A DNA stretch of 64,000 nt, from positions 54,092 to 118,091 of the forward strand of contig NZ_FOKC01000013.1 of assembly GCF_900112035.1 (NCBI RefSeq), written 5' to 3'. Source of the stretch: Nocardioides alpinus (GTDB lineage Bacteria; Actinomycetota; Actinomycetes; Propionibacteriales; Nocardioidaceae). The notes beneath the pieces are model-generated. The model worked only from the letters and a program-made list of their open reading frames with translations, searched no databases and was not told where the DNA came from. The position numbers and the translations under genes were made by a program. Each line of letters opens with the position of its first letter. Position 1 is the first letter of the stretch. Of this stretch, positions 1-9,756 are shown piece after piece.

Positions 1-28
1 GATGTTGCCTGTCGGAAATACTGCCCTG

Positions 29-68
29 TCCACAGGTCTTGCACAACCTGTGGAGATAACTTATACAT
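29..68 (+). promoter_or_regulatory. candidate promoter with overlapping inverted repeat
   Basis: A 9-bp perfect inverted repeat (TCCACAGGT at 29-37, ACCTGTGGA at 46-54) has an 8-nt loop. A TTGCAC at 39-44 lies 17 bp before TATACA at 62-67, so a sigma70-like promoter for the small gene at 117 is possible, with the palindrome over its -35. The region is AT-richer than its surroundings. No regulator can be assigned. Confidence 0.3.
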
Positions 69-116
69 GATTGTAGAGATCTGCTTCCGGATCCCCCGAC
101 TCACCAGGAGGCCCTC

Positions 117-302
117 ATGGGCACAGTCATCCTCATCAGCACGGTGGCGATCCTCGTCGCGGTCGTGGGGTGCTTCTTCATCTGGAGGCTCGACGCCGCG
201 CGCGCCGAGGAGGTCGACCACCCCACCCCCCAGATCGTCCCCCCGCGGCACGCGCTCGGCGCCGAGCAGCGCTCGACGCAGCCCCGCTCGATCGACTCCT
301 GA
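117..302 (+). CDS. small single-pass membrane protein
   Basis: This 61-aa protein starts with an ATG preceded by a good ribosome binding site (AGGAGG at about 107-112). Residues 2-25 form one strongly hydrophobic segment (isoleucine, valine and alanine rich, ending in WRL), followed by a short charged and proline-rich tail of about 35 residues. It therefore probably sits in the cytoplasmic membrane with a soluble C-terminus. I do not recognise a family. It reads in the same direction as the CsbD-like gene 150 bp downstream, but that gap makes a shared operon uncertain. Confidence 0.6.
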   Translation: MGTVILISTVAILVAVVGCFFIWRLDAARAEEVDHPTPQIVPPRHALGAEQRSTQPRSIDS

Positions 303-450
303 TCTCGCGTCCCGTCGGCATCCCCGGCCGGCGGGGCGCGTCCCACCCTGACGGGTGTCGTTCCGTGCCCACCTGCGTGGCAGGTTCGAGGTGGACCATC
401 CCGGTCCCGCACCGCACCTCGCAAGCCCCACCGATATTCGGAGGAACGAC

Positions 451-624
451 ATGGGTCTCGACGACAAGATCAGCAACAAGGGCGAAGAGCTCAAGGGCAA
501 GGCCAAGGAAACCACCGGCAAGGCGACCGACGACGAGCAGCTCGAGGCCGAGGGCAAGGGCGACCAGGCCGGCGCCAACCTCAAGCAGGCCGGCGAGAAG
601 GTCAAGGACGTCTTCAAGGGCTGA
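451..624 (+). CDS. CsbD family stress-response protein
   Basis: A 57-aa, lysine- and glutamate-rich protein with the CsbD pattern: an N-terminal GLDDKISNKGEELKGKAKE stretch, repeated K-G-K/A-x-E-x-x-G units, and a C-terminal KQAGEKVKDVFKG end. CsbD-like proteins are small, probably cytosolic and helical or partly disordered; in Bacillus csbD belongs to the sigma-B general stress regulon, and the biochemical role is unknown. The ATG at 451 follows a clear GGAGGA ribosome binding site. The 3' end overlaps the convergent lipoprotein gene by 11 bp. Induction by stress is inferred from the family, since I see no clear alternative-sigma promoter. Confidence 0.85.
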   Translation: MGLDDKISNKGEELKGKAKETTGKATDDEQLEAEGKGDQAGANLKQAGEKVKDVFKG

Positions 625-1788
625 CCCGCTCTCCCACCCAGACGTGCCCTCCGTCGCCCGCATCGGCGACGAGCAGCAGGTCATCGCCGGCGACCGCCAT
701 CAGTGTGTGGTCGCCGGCGGTCTGCGGTTCGAGGGGTACGACGACCCGCTGCCAGTCGCGACCGTCATCGGTCTGCCAGAGCTCGTAGCGGCTGCCGGTG
801 CTGATCGTGGCCAGCACGCCGGCCGGCGTCGGCGCGAGCGAGGCGACGTACGGCGCTCCGCGCCACTCCTCAGCGATGGCGCCGAAGGACACTGACCCGC
901 CCCAGCCGTCGTCGTCGCGCACCCACGCGGCGAAGCCGTCCCGCTCCGGCCCACGGCCAGCAGCCGCCCGTCGTCGAGCGGTGTCACGCGGTGCACGTCC
1001 TGGATGCCGTCGGCGGCCGGCATCTCCTCGGGCGTCCACGTCAGGCCGTCCGGCGAGGTCCACGCGAGCGGGTCGGGGTCGAGGTGCCGCCCGGTGCGGG
1101 CGCCGGACCCGACCACCACCCACTCCTCGCCCGACCATCCCGCGCCCTGGGCGAGGGACTCGAGGTCGCCGTCGTCGGTCAGCCCCGACTCGGCCTCGAC
1201 GCGGGTGAACGCGCGCGGGTCGTCGGTGAACCAGACCCCGGGGCCGGAGGTGCGGTTGCCGGTGATCAGCCACCCGGTCGGGCTCCCGGCGATCGGTCCG
1301 ACGTTGGTCGCGCTCACGCCGCCGTACTGGGTGAAGAGGGCCGGCACGTCCACCAACGCCTGGCCGTCCGTCCGGAAGGTCGTCACCCGCGGGTTGCCGT
1401 GCGCGCCGCCGGAGCGGGCGCCGACCGCGGCGATCCGGCCGCGCGAGCAGGCGACCGAGTTGAGGATCGCCCGACGACCCCAGTAGGTGCGGGTCTCGAC
1501 GGGGACGGACGTCCAGGTCTCCCGGTCCCGCGAGAACCACGCCGCCGGGCGGGTGTCGCGGGTCTCGGACGGTCGGTCGAGGAAGACCGCGCCCACGACC
1601 CACCAGCCGTCGCCGCACCCGACCGCGTCCCGCACGACGGTGCGACCCGGTGCGCCGTCGGGGGCGGGGAGGGCCTGCTCGACCCACTCGATGGTGAACG
1701 GCTCGGGCTCCGGACCACTGCACGCGAGCGCGAAGGTCGCGACGGTGGCCAGCACGAGGACCGCTCGCCCCCTCCGTACGCCGGCCAC
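614..1788 (-). pseudogene. frameshifted beta-propeller-like lipoprotein
   Basis: The protein is split over two frames. The N-terminal part reads from a GTG at 1788 (MAGVRRGRAV, a hydrophobic stretch, then a lipobox-like FALAC-S) to about 945. The C-terminal part continues in another frame to the stop at 614. Restoring one G near 945-949 joins LLAVGR to ERDGFAAWV and gives about 391 residues. Repeated W-x-S/T-x-D-G/x-x-x-W motifs (WFSRDRETW, VWFTDD, AWTSPDGLTW, LWQTDDGRDW) resemble Asp-box or sialidase-like propeller blades. It would be a membrane-anchored extracellular protein of unknown function. The break could be a real mutation or a sequencing error. Confidence 0.65.
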
Positions 1789-1979
1789 GCACCGATCCTC
1801 GCCGACCCGGGCCGTCCGGGCCAGCGCACCCACCACCCCCGGCCGGCGGCGCCGTCCCCCATTGGGGGTAACCCGGGATCGCCAACACCCGGGGGCTGCG
1901 ACCCGGACCACACACTCGACGCACTCGGAACCGGGCCGCGACGAGCGGCGCGGCCACATTCGGTCGAGGGGCGAGGTCC

Positions 1980-4900
1980 ATGGTCAGCTCAGCACGTCAC
2001 GCCGCCAGATGGGTCCTCCTCGCGCTCCTCGTCCCTCTCCTGCCCACGGCGGCGCTGGTCGCAGGGAGCCCACCGTCACAGGCAGCGCCGGCCGGCTTCG
2101 CGATCGAGAACCTTCCCTTCACCGGGCTCGACCAGCCGTCCAACGTGGAGTTCGCCACCACGGGCCAGGTCTTCGTGGCCGAGCGCCGCGGCGTCGTCAA
2201 GGTCTTCGACAACCTCAACGACGCGAGCAGCCGCCAGGTCGCGGACCTGCGGCTGCGGGTCTACAACAACGGCGACCGCGGCCTGCTCGGCATGGTGCTC
2301 GACCCGGCGTACCCCACCCGTCCCTACCTCTGGGCGCTCTACACGAAGGACGCCGAACCCGGCGGCACGGTGCCGAAGTACGGCACCGCCACGTCCGACA
2401 CCGACCCGTGCCCCACCGACGGCGGCGCCAACGACTGCCGGGTGTCGGCCGAGCTGACGCGCCTCACGCTCGACCCGGCCACCGGCACGTGGACCGGACA
2501 GGAGGCGGTGCTCCTCGGCGGCGGGTGGTGCCAGCAGTACGGCAGCCACACCATCGGCACAGTGGAGTTCGGCACCGACGGCTACCTCTACGTCGGCTCC
2601 GGTGACGCTGCCAGCTACAACCAGGTCGACACCGGCAACCTCGGCTCGCAGCGCTGCGCGGACGTGACCGGCTGGGGCGGCGCACTCCGCTCGCAGTCGC
2701 CCCGGCAGCCAGCGGGAACGGCGGTCGTGCCGCACGGCTCGATCCTGCGCATCGACCCCGACACCGGCGCTCCGGCACCGGGCAACCCGTTCATCTCCGA
2801 CCCCGACCCGATGCGCAAGCGCGTCGTCGCCTACGGGATGCGCAACCCGTTCCGGTTCGCCGCGCGGCCCGGCACCTCGGAGATCTGGGTCGGCGACGTC
2901 GGCTGGACCCGTTTCGAGGAGCTCAACAGGATCACCGTGGACGGGACGGCGGAGAACTTCGGCTGGCCCTGCTACGAGGGCACGGGGCGCCAGCCCGGCT
3001 ACGACGGCGCGGACGCCCCTGCGTGCGAGACGCTCTACTCCCAGGGCGCCGGCGCGGTGACGGCGCCGTCCCTCGCCTACGCCCACGGAACCCCGCTCGG
3101 CACCGGGTGCACGAGCGGCGGCTCGTCGGTCTCCGCCGTCGCGTTCGGCAGCCAGTCGCTGGCCTACCCGGCGTCCTACCGCGACGGTGTCTTCTTCGCC
3201 GACTACTCGCGGCGGTGCGTGTGGTTCGCCCAGCTCAGCGGTGGCGACGTGGTCGGCGGCAGCACGACCGTCTTCGACAGCACGATGTACGCCGCCGAGC
3301 TCGAGGCAGGACCCGGCGGCGACCTGTACGCCGTCGACATCGCCACCGGCCAGGTCAAGCGCATCCGCTACAACGCCGGCGGGAACACGCCGCCGATCGC
3401 CGTGGCCGAGGCCGACCCGACGAGCGGTCAGACGCCCCTGGCGGTGCAGTTCGACGGCAGCGGCTCGGCCGACCCCGACGCCGGCAGCAGCATCTCGTAC
3501 GCCTGGGACCTCGACGGCGACGGCGCCTTCGACGACTCGACGGCCGTCAACCCGTCCTGGACCTACACCACCGGCGGCACCGTCACCGCCCAGCTCCGGG
3601 TGACCGACAACCTGGGCGCCACCGATGTCGACACGGTCACCGTCACCGCGGGCAACGACGCCCCCACCGTTGTCATCAACTCGCCGGCCGCGACGACCCC
3701 CTGGCGGGTCGGCGACCCGGTGAGCTTCACCGTCGCGGCCAGCGACACCGACGACGGCGCCCTTCCCGCGTCCGCGCTGAGCACGCAGCTGGTCGTGAAG
3801 CACTGCCCCAACGGCAGCGAGTGCCACGAGCACACCCAGGCCCGCTTCGACGCCACTGCGTCCGGCTCCTTCATCGGCCCCGACCACGAGTACCCCGCGT
3901 GGCTGGAGCTCCAGACGACGGCCACCGACTCCGACGGCCTCGTCGGCACGGCGACGCTGCGGCTCGACCCGGCCGTGGTCAACCTGACCGTCCAGACCGT
4001 CCCTGCCGGGCTCCGGGCCACCGTCGGCTCCGATGCCCGGACCACGCCCTTCACCGTCCCGGTGATCCAGCGTTCGGTCAACACGATCTCCGTGGAGTCG
4101 CCGCAGACCCAGGGTGGGACCTACGAGTTCGCGTCGTGGTCGGACGGCGGCAGCCGCTCCCACACGATCACCGCCAGCACCTCCGCGACGTACACCGCGT
4201 CGTTCACGGAGACCGCCACACCTCCGAGCCTGCCCGGCCTGGTGGGCGCGTGGAGCTTCGGCGACGGCACCGGCACGACCGCGCGGGACTCCTCGCCGAC
4301 CGGTGCGACGGGCACCCTGGAGGGCGGCCCGACCTGGGTGGCCAACGGCCGGCGCGGTGGCGCCCTGTCGTTCGACGGAGTCGACGACCGGGTCACGGTC
4401 CCCGACCGCAACGCCTTCGACCTGACCACCGGCTTCTCGCTGACCGCGTGGGCGCGGCCCAGTGCGGCGCGCACGTGGGACCAGGTGATCCTCAAGGAGC
4501 AGCCCAACGGCCTGGCCTACGCGTTGTACGCCAGCGGAGCGGTCGCCGGTCGGCCCAACGGCTCGCTGTCGGTGGGTGGGACGGACCGCTACCTCGACGG
4601 CCCCAGCTCCCTGCCGCTCAACGCCTGGTCGCACCTGGCGCTCACCTACGACGGCGCCACCATGCGGCTCTTCGTCGACGGCGCCCAGGTCGCCTCGCGA
4701 GCACAGACCGGCGCCGTCGCCACGAGCACCGGGGCCCTGCGGATCGGTGGCAACGCGATCTGGGGCGAGTGGTTCGCCGGCTTCTTGGACGAGGTGCGCA
4801 TCTACGACCGCGCGCTGACCGCGGCCCAGGTGGTCACCGACTCGACGGCGGACGCCGGTGGCGGGGACACCGTGCCACCGACGGCACCCACGGGGCTCCA

Positions 4901-6359
4901 GGCAACCGGCGGGACCGACACCGCGTCGCTCACGTGGAACGCCTCGACCGACAACGTCGCCACACCCACCTATGAGGTGCACCGCAGCGGGGTGGACGGC
5001 TTCAGCCCGTCGCCCTCCACGCGCATCGCGACCGGTGTCACCGCGACGACGTACGTGGACAGCGCCGTGTCGCCCGGCACGCACTACTACCGCGTGCTGG
5101 CCTCCGACGGCACCAACACGAGTGCCCCCTCGGGTCAGGCGCAGGCGATCGTCGTCGGCGACACCGCGGCGCCGACCGTGCCGACCGGCGTGGTCGCCCA
5201 GGTGTCCGGCAGCACGGCCACGGTCACGTGGTCCGCGTCGACCGACAACCGGGGGGTGACGGCCTACCAGGTGCAGCGCAGCGGCGGCGCCGGCGGACCT
5301 GTGACCTTCTCCGTCACCGCGCCGACCACCACGCTGGTGGACGCGGGCCTGCCGGGTGGCAGCTATTCCTACGAGGTGCGCGCCCGGGACGCTGCAGCCA
5401 ACTGGTCCGGGTGGTCGGTCCCGGCCCCCGCGCAGGTGGTCGTCGACCAGGCTCCGCCCACGGTCGCCGTGACTGCGCCGACCGCCGGCGCCACCGTCTC
5501 CGGGCAGGTGCCCCTGTCGGCCACCGCCAGTGATGACGTGGCGGTCGTCGGGGTGCAGTTCCGTGTCGACGGCGTCGCCGTGGGCAGCGAGGACACCAGT
5601 GCGCCCTACACCGCGACGTGGGCCTCCACCACTGCCGGGAACGGCCAGCACCAGGTGACCGCCGTCGCCCGGGACGCCTCCGGGCGCACCACGACCTCGG
5701 CCGCGGTCGCGGTCACCGTCGCGAACGCCGGTGTCGCGGGACTTGTCGGCGGCTGGTCCTTCGACGACGGCAGCGGCGGCACGGCTGCCGACAGCTCCGG
5801 ACGCGGCAACACGGGGACCCTGTCCGGCCCCGCGTGGACGACGGACGGCAGGTACGGCGGAGCGCTCGTCTTCGACGGCACCAACGACATGGTCAGCGTC
5901 GCCGACTCCGCGAGCCTCGACCTCACGACCGGCATGACGCTGTCGGCGTGGGTGCGGCCCACGACGTTGGGCTCGTGGCGCCAGGTGCTCCTGAAGGAGC
6001 GCCCGCAAGGACTGACGTACGCCCTCTACGCCACGGGCAACGCCAGCGGCCGGCCGAACGCGACGCTCGCCATCGGCAACACCGACCGGGAGGTCAACGC
6101 CCCCTCGGCGCTCGCTGCGAACGTGTGGACGCACCTGGCCGCGACGTACGACGGCGCGGTGGCGCGGCTCTACGTCAACGGCACGCAGGTGGCCACGCGC
6201 AACCAGGCGGGGACGCTCGTGACCAGCACCGGCGCGCTGCGCATCGGCGGCAACGCGGTCTGGGGCGAGTGGTTCGCCGGGACCATCGACGACGTGCGGG
6301 TCTACGGCCGGGCCCTGACGGCCGCGGAGGTCCAGACGGTGCGCGGCAGCGGGCTCTGA
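1980..6359 (+). CDS. secreted multidomain PQQ-type sugar dehydrogenase with LamG/FN3/PKD modules
   Basis: A 1459-aa exported protein. Residues 1-36 are a signal peptide (basic start, leucine/valine core, A-x-A-like site). Residues about 40-465 match the glucose/sorbosone dehydrogenase six-bladed propeller, including the H-x-x-G-x-x-x-FG-x-DG-x-LYV-x-x-GD signature around H190 and MRNPFRFA. Then come a PKD domain (about 468-558), a beta-rich region (559-742), LamG-like domain 1 (753-952), two FN3 domains (964-1157), an Ig-like domain (1159-1251) and LamG-like domain 2 (1254-1456). The two LamG copies are closely similar (both end with LRIGGNA-WGEWFAG), so an internal duplication is likely. No transmembrane or sorting signal is seen at the C-terminus. 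Expected role: oxidation of sugars or attachment to glycans outside the cell; the substrate is unknown. Confidence 0.85.
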   Translation: MVSSARHAARWVLLALLVPLLPTAALVAGSPPSQAAPAGFAIENLPFTGLDQPSNVEFATTGQVFVAERRGVVKVFDNLNDASSRQVADLRLRVYNNGDRGLLGMVLDPAYPTRPYLWALYTKDAEPGGTVPKYGTATSDTDPCPTDGGANDCRVSAELTRLTLDPATGTWTGQEAVLLGGGWCQQYGSHTIGTVEFGTDGYLYVGSGDAASYNQVDTGNLGSQRCADVTGWGGALRSQSPRQPAGTAVVPHGSILRIDPDTGAPAPGNPFISDPDPMRKRVVAYGMRNPFRFAARPGTSEIWVGDVGWTRFEELNRITVDGTAENFGWPCYEGTGRQPGYDGADAPACETLYSQGAGAVTAPSLAYAHGTPLGTGCTSGGSSVSAVAFGSQSLAYPASYRDGVFFADYSRRCVWFAQLSGGDVVGGSTTVFDSTMYAAELEAGPGGDLYAVDIATGQVKRIRYNAGGNTPPIAVAEADPTSGQTPLAVQFDGSGSADPDAGSSISYAWDLDGDGAFDDSTAVNPSWTYTTGGTVTAQLRVTDNLGATDVDTVTVTAGNDAPTVVINSPAATTPWRVGDPVSFTVAASDTDDGALPASALSTQLVVKHCPNGSECHEHTQARFDATASGSFIGPDHEYPAWLELQTTATDSDGLVGTATLRLDPAVVNLTVQTVPAGLRATVGSDARTTPFTVPVIQRSVNTISVESPQTQGGTYEFASWSDGGSRSHTITASTSATYTASFTETATPPSLPGLVGAWSFGDGTGTTARDSSPTGATGTLEGGPTWVANGRRGGALSFDGVDDRVTVPDRNAFDLTTGFSLTAWARPSAARTWDQVILKEQPNGLAYALYASGAVAGRPNGSLSVGGTDRYLDGPSSLPLNAWSHLALTYDGATMRLFVDGAQVASRAQTGAVATSTGALRIGGNAIWGEWFAGFLDEVRIYDRALTAAQVVTDSTADAGGGDTVPPTAPTGLQATGGTDTASLTWNASTDNVATPTYEVHRSGVDGFSPSPSTRIATGVTATTYVDSAVSPGTHYYRVLASDGTNTSAPSGQAQAIVVGDTAAPTVPTGVVAQVSGSTATVTWSASTDNRGVTAYQVQRSGGAGGPVTFSVTAPTTTLVDAGLPGGSYSYEVRARDAAANWSGWSVPAPAQVVVDQAPPTVAVTAPTAGATVSGQVPLSATASDDVAVVGVQFRVDGVAVGSEDTSAPYTATWASTTAGNGQHQVTAVARDASGRTTTSAAVAVTVANAGVAGLVGGWSFDDGSGGTAADSSGRGNTGTLSGPAWTTDGRYGGALVFDGTNDMVSVADSASLDLTTGMTLSAWVRPTTLGSWRQVLLKERPQGLTYALYATGNASGRPNATLAIGNTDREVNAPSALAANVWTHLAATYDGAVARLYVNGTQVATRNQAGTLVTSTGALRIGGNAVWGEWFAGTIDDVRVYGRALTAAEVQTVRGSGL

Positions 6360-6390
6360 CGCGACCGCGACCGGTGTCGGCACCGGCTCG

Positions 6391-6396
6391 TAGGGT
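6391..6396 (+). promoter_or_regulatory. -10 hexamer of leaderless recC
   Basis: TAGGGT ends 7 nt before the recC GTG at 6404, and no ribosome binding site precedes that codon. This spacing fits a leaderless transcript that starts at or next to the start codon. Confidence 0.5.
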
Positions 6397-6403
6397 GCTG
6401 CCC

Positions 6404-9400
6404 GTGACCCTGCACCTGCACACCGCCGAGCGCACCGACGCGCTCGCCGACGGCCTCGCCGACCTGCTGGTCACTCCCCTGCCCGACCCGTTCGCCCGCG
6501 AGGTCGTCGTCGTGCCGGCCCGCGGCGTCGAGCGCTGGCTGACCCAGCGGCTCTCGCACCGCCTCGGCGTCGGCCCCCGCGGCGGCGACGGCGTGTGCGC
6601 CGGCGTCGACTTCGTGTCGCCCCACTCGCTGGTCTCGCTGCTGCTCGACCGCGATGCCGAGGACCCGTGGAGTCCTGACCGGCTGGCGTGGCCGCTGCTC
6701 GCGGTGATCGACGACGTGATGGGTGCACCCGGCTTCGAGGACCTCACCACCCACCTCGGCGGCGGCGACCCCGACGACGACCGGTCGGCGCGGCGCTACG
6801 CCGTCGCGCGACGGCTGGCAGGACTCCTCTCCTCCTGCGCCGTGCAGCGTCCCCAGGTGCTCACCGACTGGCGCGAGGGTCGCGACTCCGACGGCGCCGG
6901 CGGGGTGCTCGACGGTGACCTGCGGTGGCAGGCCGAGCTGTGGCGCCGTCTGCTCGCCGTCGTCGACGTCACCCCGCCGGACGTGCGCCACGCGGAGACC
7001 GTGGCCCGGCTGCGCTCCGGAGGCGGCGACCTCGACCTGCCGCCGCGACTGTCGCTCTTCGGTCACACCCGCCTGCCGGAGACCGAGGTCGCGCTCCTGA
7101 CGGCCCTGGGTGAGCTGCGCGAGGTGCACCTGTGGCTGCCGCAGGCCTCGACCGCACTCTGGGACGCCCTGGCGCCGGCGGCACGCGAGGGCCAGGTGCC
7201 GCGCGCGGTCGACGACTCCGCCGCCGTGGTGGGACACCCCCTGCTCAGCTCGCTCGGGCGCGACGCGCGCGAGCTCCGCCGTACGCTCGGCGACCTGCCC
7301 AGCACGCCCGCAACCATCCCGCCCCCCACGGCCGACACCTTGCTGGGGCTGCTCCAGCACGACCTGCGCGCCAACCACGCGCCGAGTGTCGAGGAGCGGT
7401 CCGCACGGGCGTGGGGCGGCGACGACTCCGTGCAGGTCCACGCCTGCCACGGCGCGGCCCGGCAGGTCGACGTGCTCCGCGAGGTGCTGGTCGGCCTGCT
7501 GCAGGACGATCCGACCCTCGAGCCGCGCGACATCCTCGTGATGGTCCCCGACATCGAGACCTATGCCCCCCTCATCTCGGCCGCGTTCGGCATGGCCGAC
7601 GTCGCGGGCGAGGGTGCCGGGCACCCCGGCCACCAGCTGCGGGTGCGGCTGGCCGACCGCTCGCTCGCCGCGACCAACCCGCTCCTGGCCCTCGCCGCGC
7701 AGCTCGTCGAGCTGGTCCGCGGCCGGATGACCGCGAGCCAGGTGCTCGACGTCGCCGGCGCCGACCCGGTGCGTGCCCGCTTCGGCTTGGGCGACGAGGA
7801 GCTCGAGCGGATCGCCCACTGGGTCGACGTCAGCGGCGTGCGCTGGGGCTACGACGCCCAGCACCGCGACACGTTCGGGCTCGGCGGCCTCGACGCCAAC
7901 ACGTGGGTCACCGGGTTGCGTCGGGTGCTGCTCGGGGCGGCGATGTCCGGGCTCGACCACCGGCAGGTCTCCGGCACGGTGCCCGTCGACGACGTGAGCG
8001 ACGGCGACCTCGACCTCGTGGGCAGGTTCGCGGAGTTCGTGGAGCGGGTGCACACCTTCGTCGCGAGCGCCGAGCGCGCCACGAGCGTGAGCGACTGGAC
8101 CACCGCGGTCGGCGGCGCCGTGCACGCCCTCACCTCCACGCCTCTCGACGAGATCTGGCAGGTGGCGCAGTTCGACCGCGAGGTGGCGCGCATCGCCGCC
8201 GGCGCCGCCGACACCGGCACCACCCTGCGGCAGGCCGACGTACGCGCCCTCCTGCAGCAGCGGCTGCGCGGACGCCCGACCCGCTCCAACTTCCGCACCG
8301 GCACGCTGACGGTCTGCACGATGGTGCCGATGCGGTCGGTGCCCCACCGGGTGGTCTGCCTCGTCGGCCTCGACGACGGGGTGTTCCCGCGGGTGTCCAC
8401 GGTCGACGGCGACGACGTGCTGGCGCGGCGACCGCGCACCGGCGAGCGCGACCTGCGCGCCGAGGACCGGCAGCTGTTCCTCGACGCGATCGTGGCCGCG
8501 ACCGACAAGCTCGTCATCACCTACACCGGCCGCGGCGAGCACACCGGGGCGGAGCGACCGCCGGCCGTGCCGCTCGGCGAGCTGCTCGATGCGCTGGACC
8601 GCACGACGAGCGCACCGGTGCGCGACCGGGTGCTCACCCACCACCCGCTGCAGCCCTTCGACGAGGCCAACTTCGTGGCAGGTCGGCTGCGCGGGGGCGG
8701 CGCCTTCACCTTCGACCGGTTCGCGCTCGCCGGGGCCAGCGCCGCACGCTCCGACCGCGAGGCGGTCGGGGTGCTCGTCCCTGCGCCGCTCCCGGTGGCC
8801 GACGCGACGCCGCAGGACCTCTCGCTCGCCGACCTGCAGGACTTCTTCGCCCACCCGGTCCGCGGCTTCTTCCGGCGGCTGCGCATCGCGCGCCCCTACG
8901 CCGCCGACGAGGTCAAGGACGCGATCCCGATCACCCTCGACGCGCTGGAGAAGTGGGCCGTCGGCGACCGGCTCGCGGCCGAGGTGCTGGGCGGGGCCGA
9001 CGCGATCGCGGTCGGCGAGGCGCTGCGGGTGACCGGCCAGCTGCCTCCCGGACCGCTCGGCAAGGGCGTCCTCGACGAGATCGTCACCGTGGTCCGCCCC
9101 CTCGTCATCCGCGCGCTCGAGCTGCGCCGCGGCCCCCAGCGCAGCCTCGACGTCGACATCGACCTCGGCGGCGGTCGCCGGCTCTCCGGCACGGTCGGCG
9201 ACGTGTGGGGCAACAACGCCGTGTCCGTGTCCTTCTCCAACCTCGGCGCCAAGCACCGCCTCGCCGCCTGGATCAACGCGCTCGCCCTCGCTGCCGGCCT
9301 CCCCGACGAGAACTGGACGGTCCACACGATCGGCAAGCACCGCTCCGGAGGCCAGGTCCAGCTGATCGGGCCGATGGCGCAGCACCAGGCGGAGCAGTGG

Positions 9401-9754
9401 CTGCGCGACCTCGTCGCCCTCTACGACGCCGGCCAGTGCGAGCCGCTCCCGGTGCCGGTGAAGACGTCGCTGGCGTGGGCCGAGGAGTTCCGCCGGGTGC
9501 GCGACGGCAGCGACGGCGACCCCGACGTCAAGGGTCGCGCCGCGTGGGAGACACCGCGCTTCAACGACTCCGGCTTCCCGCTCGAGGACGCCGACGCCTG
9601 GCACGTCCGGGCCTTCGGCGAGCACGCCGACTACGCCCTGCTCGCCTCGCCCACCCGCGCCGGCGAGGCGGGCCCGCACCGCCTCGGTCACTTCGCCTGG
9701 CGCCTCTGGAGCCCGCTCATCGACGGCGGGCACGAGCAGATCAGGGGGCTCTGA
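6404..9754 (+). CDS. recC: exodeoxyribonuclease V subunit gamma (RecC)
   Basis: This 1116-aa protein is the non-catalytic RecC subunit of the RecBCD helicase-nuclease, which processes DNA double-strand ends for recombination. It begins LHLHTAERTDALADGLADL and has the typical VVPARGVERWLTQRLSHRLG region near residue 40, the CTMVPMRSVPHRVVCLVGLDDGVFP block in the degenerate helicase half, and a C-terminal nuclease-like fold. The size agrees with RecC (about 1100 aa). I chose the GTG at 6404 because the conserved N-terminus begins there and a -10 hexamer lies 7 nt before it. recB follows after 2 bp and recD overlaps recB, so the three form one transcript. Confidence 0.95.
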   Translation: MTLHLHTAERTDALADGLADLLVTPLPDPFAREVVVVPARGVERWLTQRLSHRLGVGPRGGDGVCAGVDFVSPHSLVSLLLDRDAEDPWSPDRLAWPLLAVIDDVMGAPGFEDLTTHLGGGDPDDDRSARRYAVARRLAGLLSSCAVQRPQVLTDWREGRDSDGAGGVLDGDLRWQAELWRRLLAVVDVTPPDVRHAETVARLRSGGGDLDLPPRLSLFGHTRLPETEVALLTALGELREVHLWLPQASTALWDALAPAAREGQVPRAVDDSAAVVGHPLLSSLGRDARELRRTLGDLPSTPATIPPPTADTLLGLLQHDLRANHAPSVEERSARAWGGDDSVQVHACHGAARQVDVLREVLVGLLQDDPTLEPRDILVMVPDIETYAPLISAAFGMADVAGEGAGHPGHQLRVRLADRSLAATNPLLALAAQLVELVRGRMTASQVLDVAGADPVRARFGLGDEELERIAHWVDVSGVRWGYDAQHRDTFGLGGLDANTWVTGLRRVLLGAAMSGLDHRQVSGTVPVDDVSDGDLDLVGRFAEFVERVHTFVASAERATSVSDWTTAVGGAVHALTSTPLDEIWQVAQFDREVARIAAGAADTGTTLRQADVRALLQQRLRGRPTRSNFRTGTLTVCTMVPMRSVPHRVVCLVGLDDGVFPRVSTVDGDDVLARRPRTGERDLRAEDRQLFLDAIVAATDKLVITYTGRGEHTGAERPPAVPLGELLDALDRTTSAPVRDRVLTHHPLQPFDEANFVAGRLRGGGAFTFDRFALAGASAARSDREAVGVLVPAPLPVADATPQDLSLADLQDFFAHPVRGFFRRLRIARPYAADEVKDAIPITLDALEKWAVGDRLAAEVLGGADAIAVGEALRVTGQLPPGPLGKGVLDEIVTVVRPLVIRALELRRGPQRSLDVDIDLGGGRRLSGTVGDVWGNNAVSVSFSNLGAKHRLAAWINALALAAGLPDENWTVHTIGKHRSGGQVQLIGPMAQHQAEQWLRDLVALYDAGQCEPLPVPVKTSLAWAEEFRRVRDGSDGDPDVKGRAAWETPRFNDSGFPLEDADAWHVRAFGEHADYALLASPTRAGEAGPHRLGHFAWRLWSPLIDGGHEQIRGL

Positions 9755-9756
9755 GC

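Noticed and set aside
940..955. Programmed ribosomal frameshift in the lipoprotein gene
   Set aside because: No slippery heptamer or downstream structure is apparent; a lost base explains it more simply.
2076..6383. 1435-aa open frame antisense to the sugar dehydrogenase
   Set aside because: It is an artefact of high GC: its product is arginine/glycine/valine rich without domains, while the plus strand encodes clear modules.
6302..9733. 1143-aa open frame antisense to recC
   Set aside because: The composition is that of a shadow frame, whereas recC on the other strand has conserved sequence throughout.
7132..9756. Long N-terminal extension of recB into the recC region
   Set aside because: The extension is a shadow of recC; RecB homology starts at the GTG at 9757, which has its own ribosome binding site.
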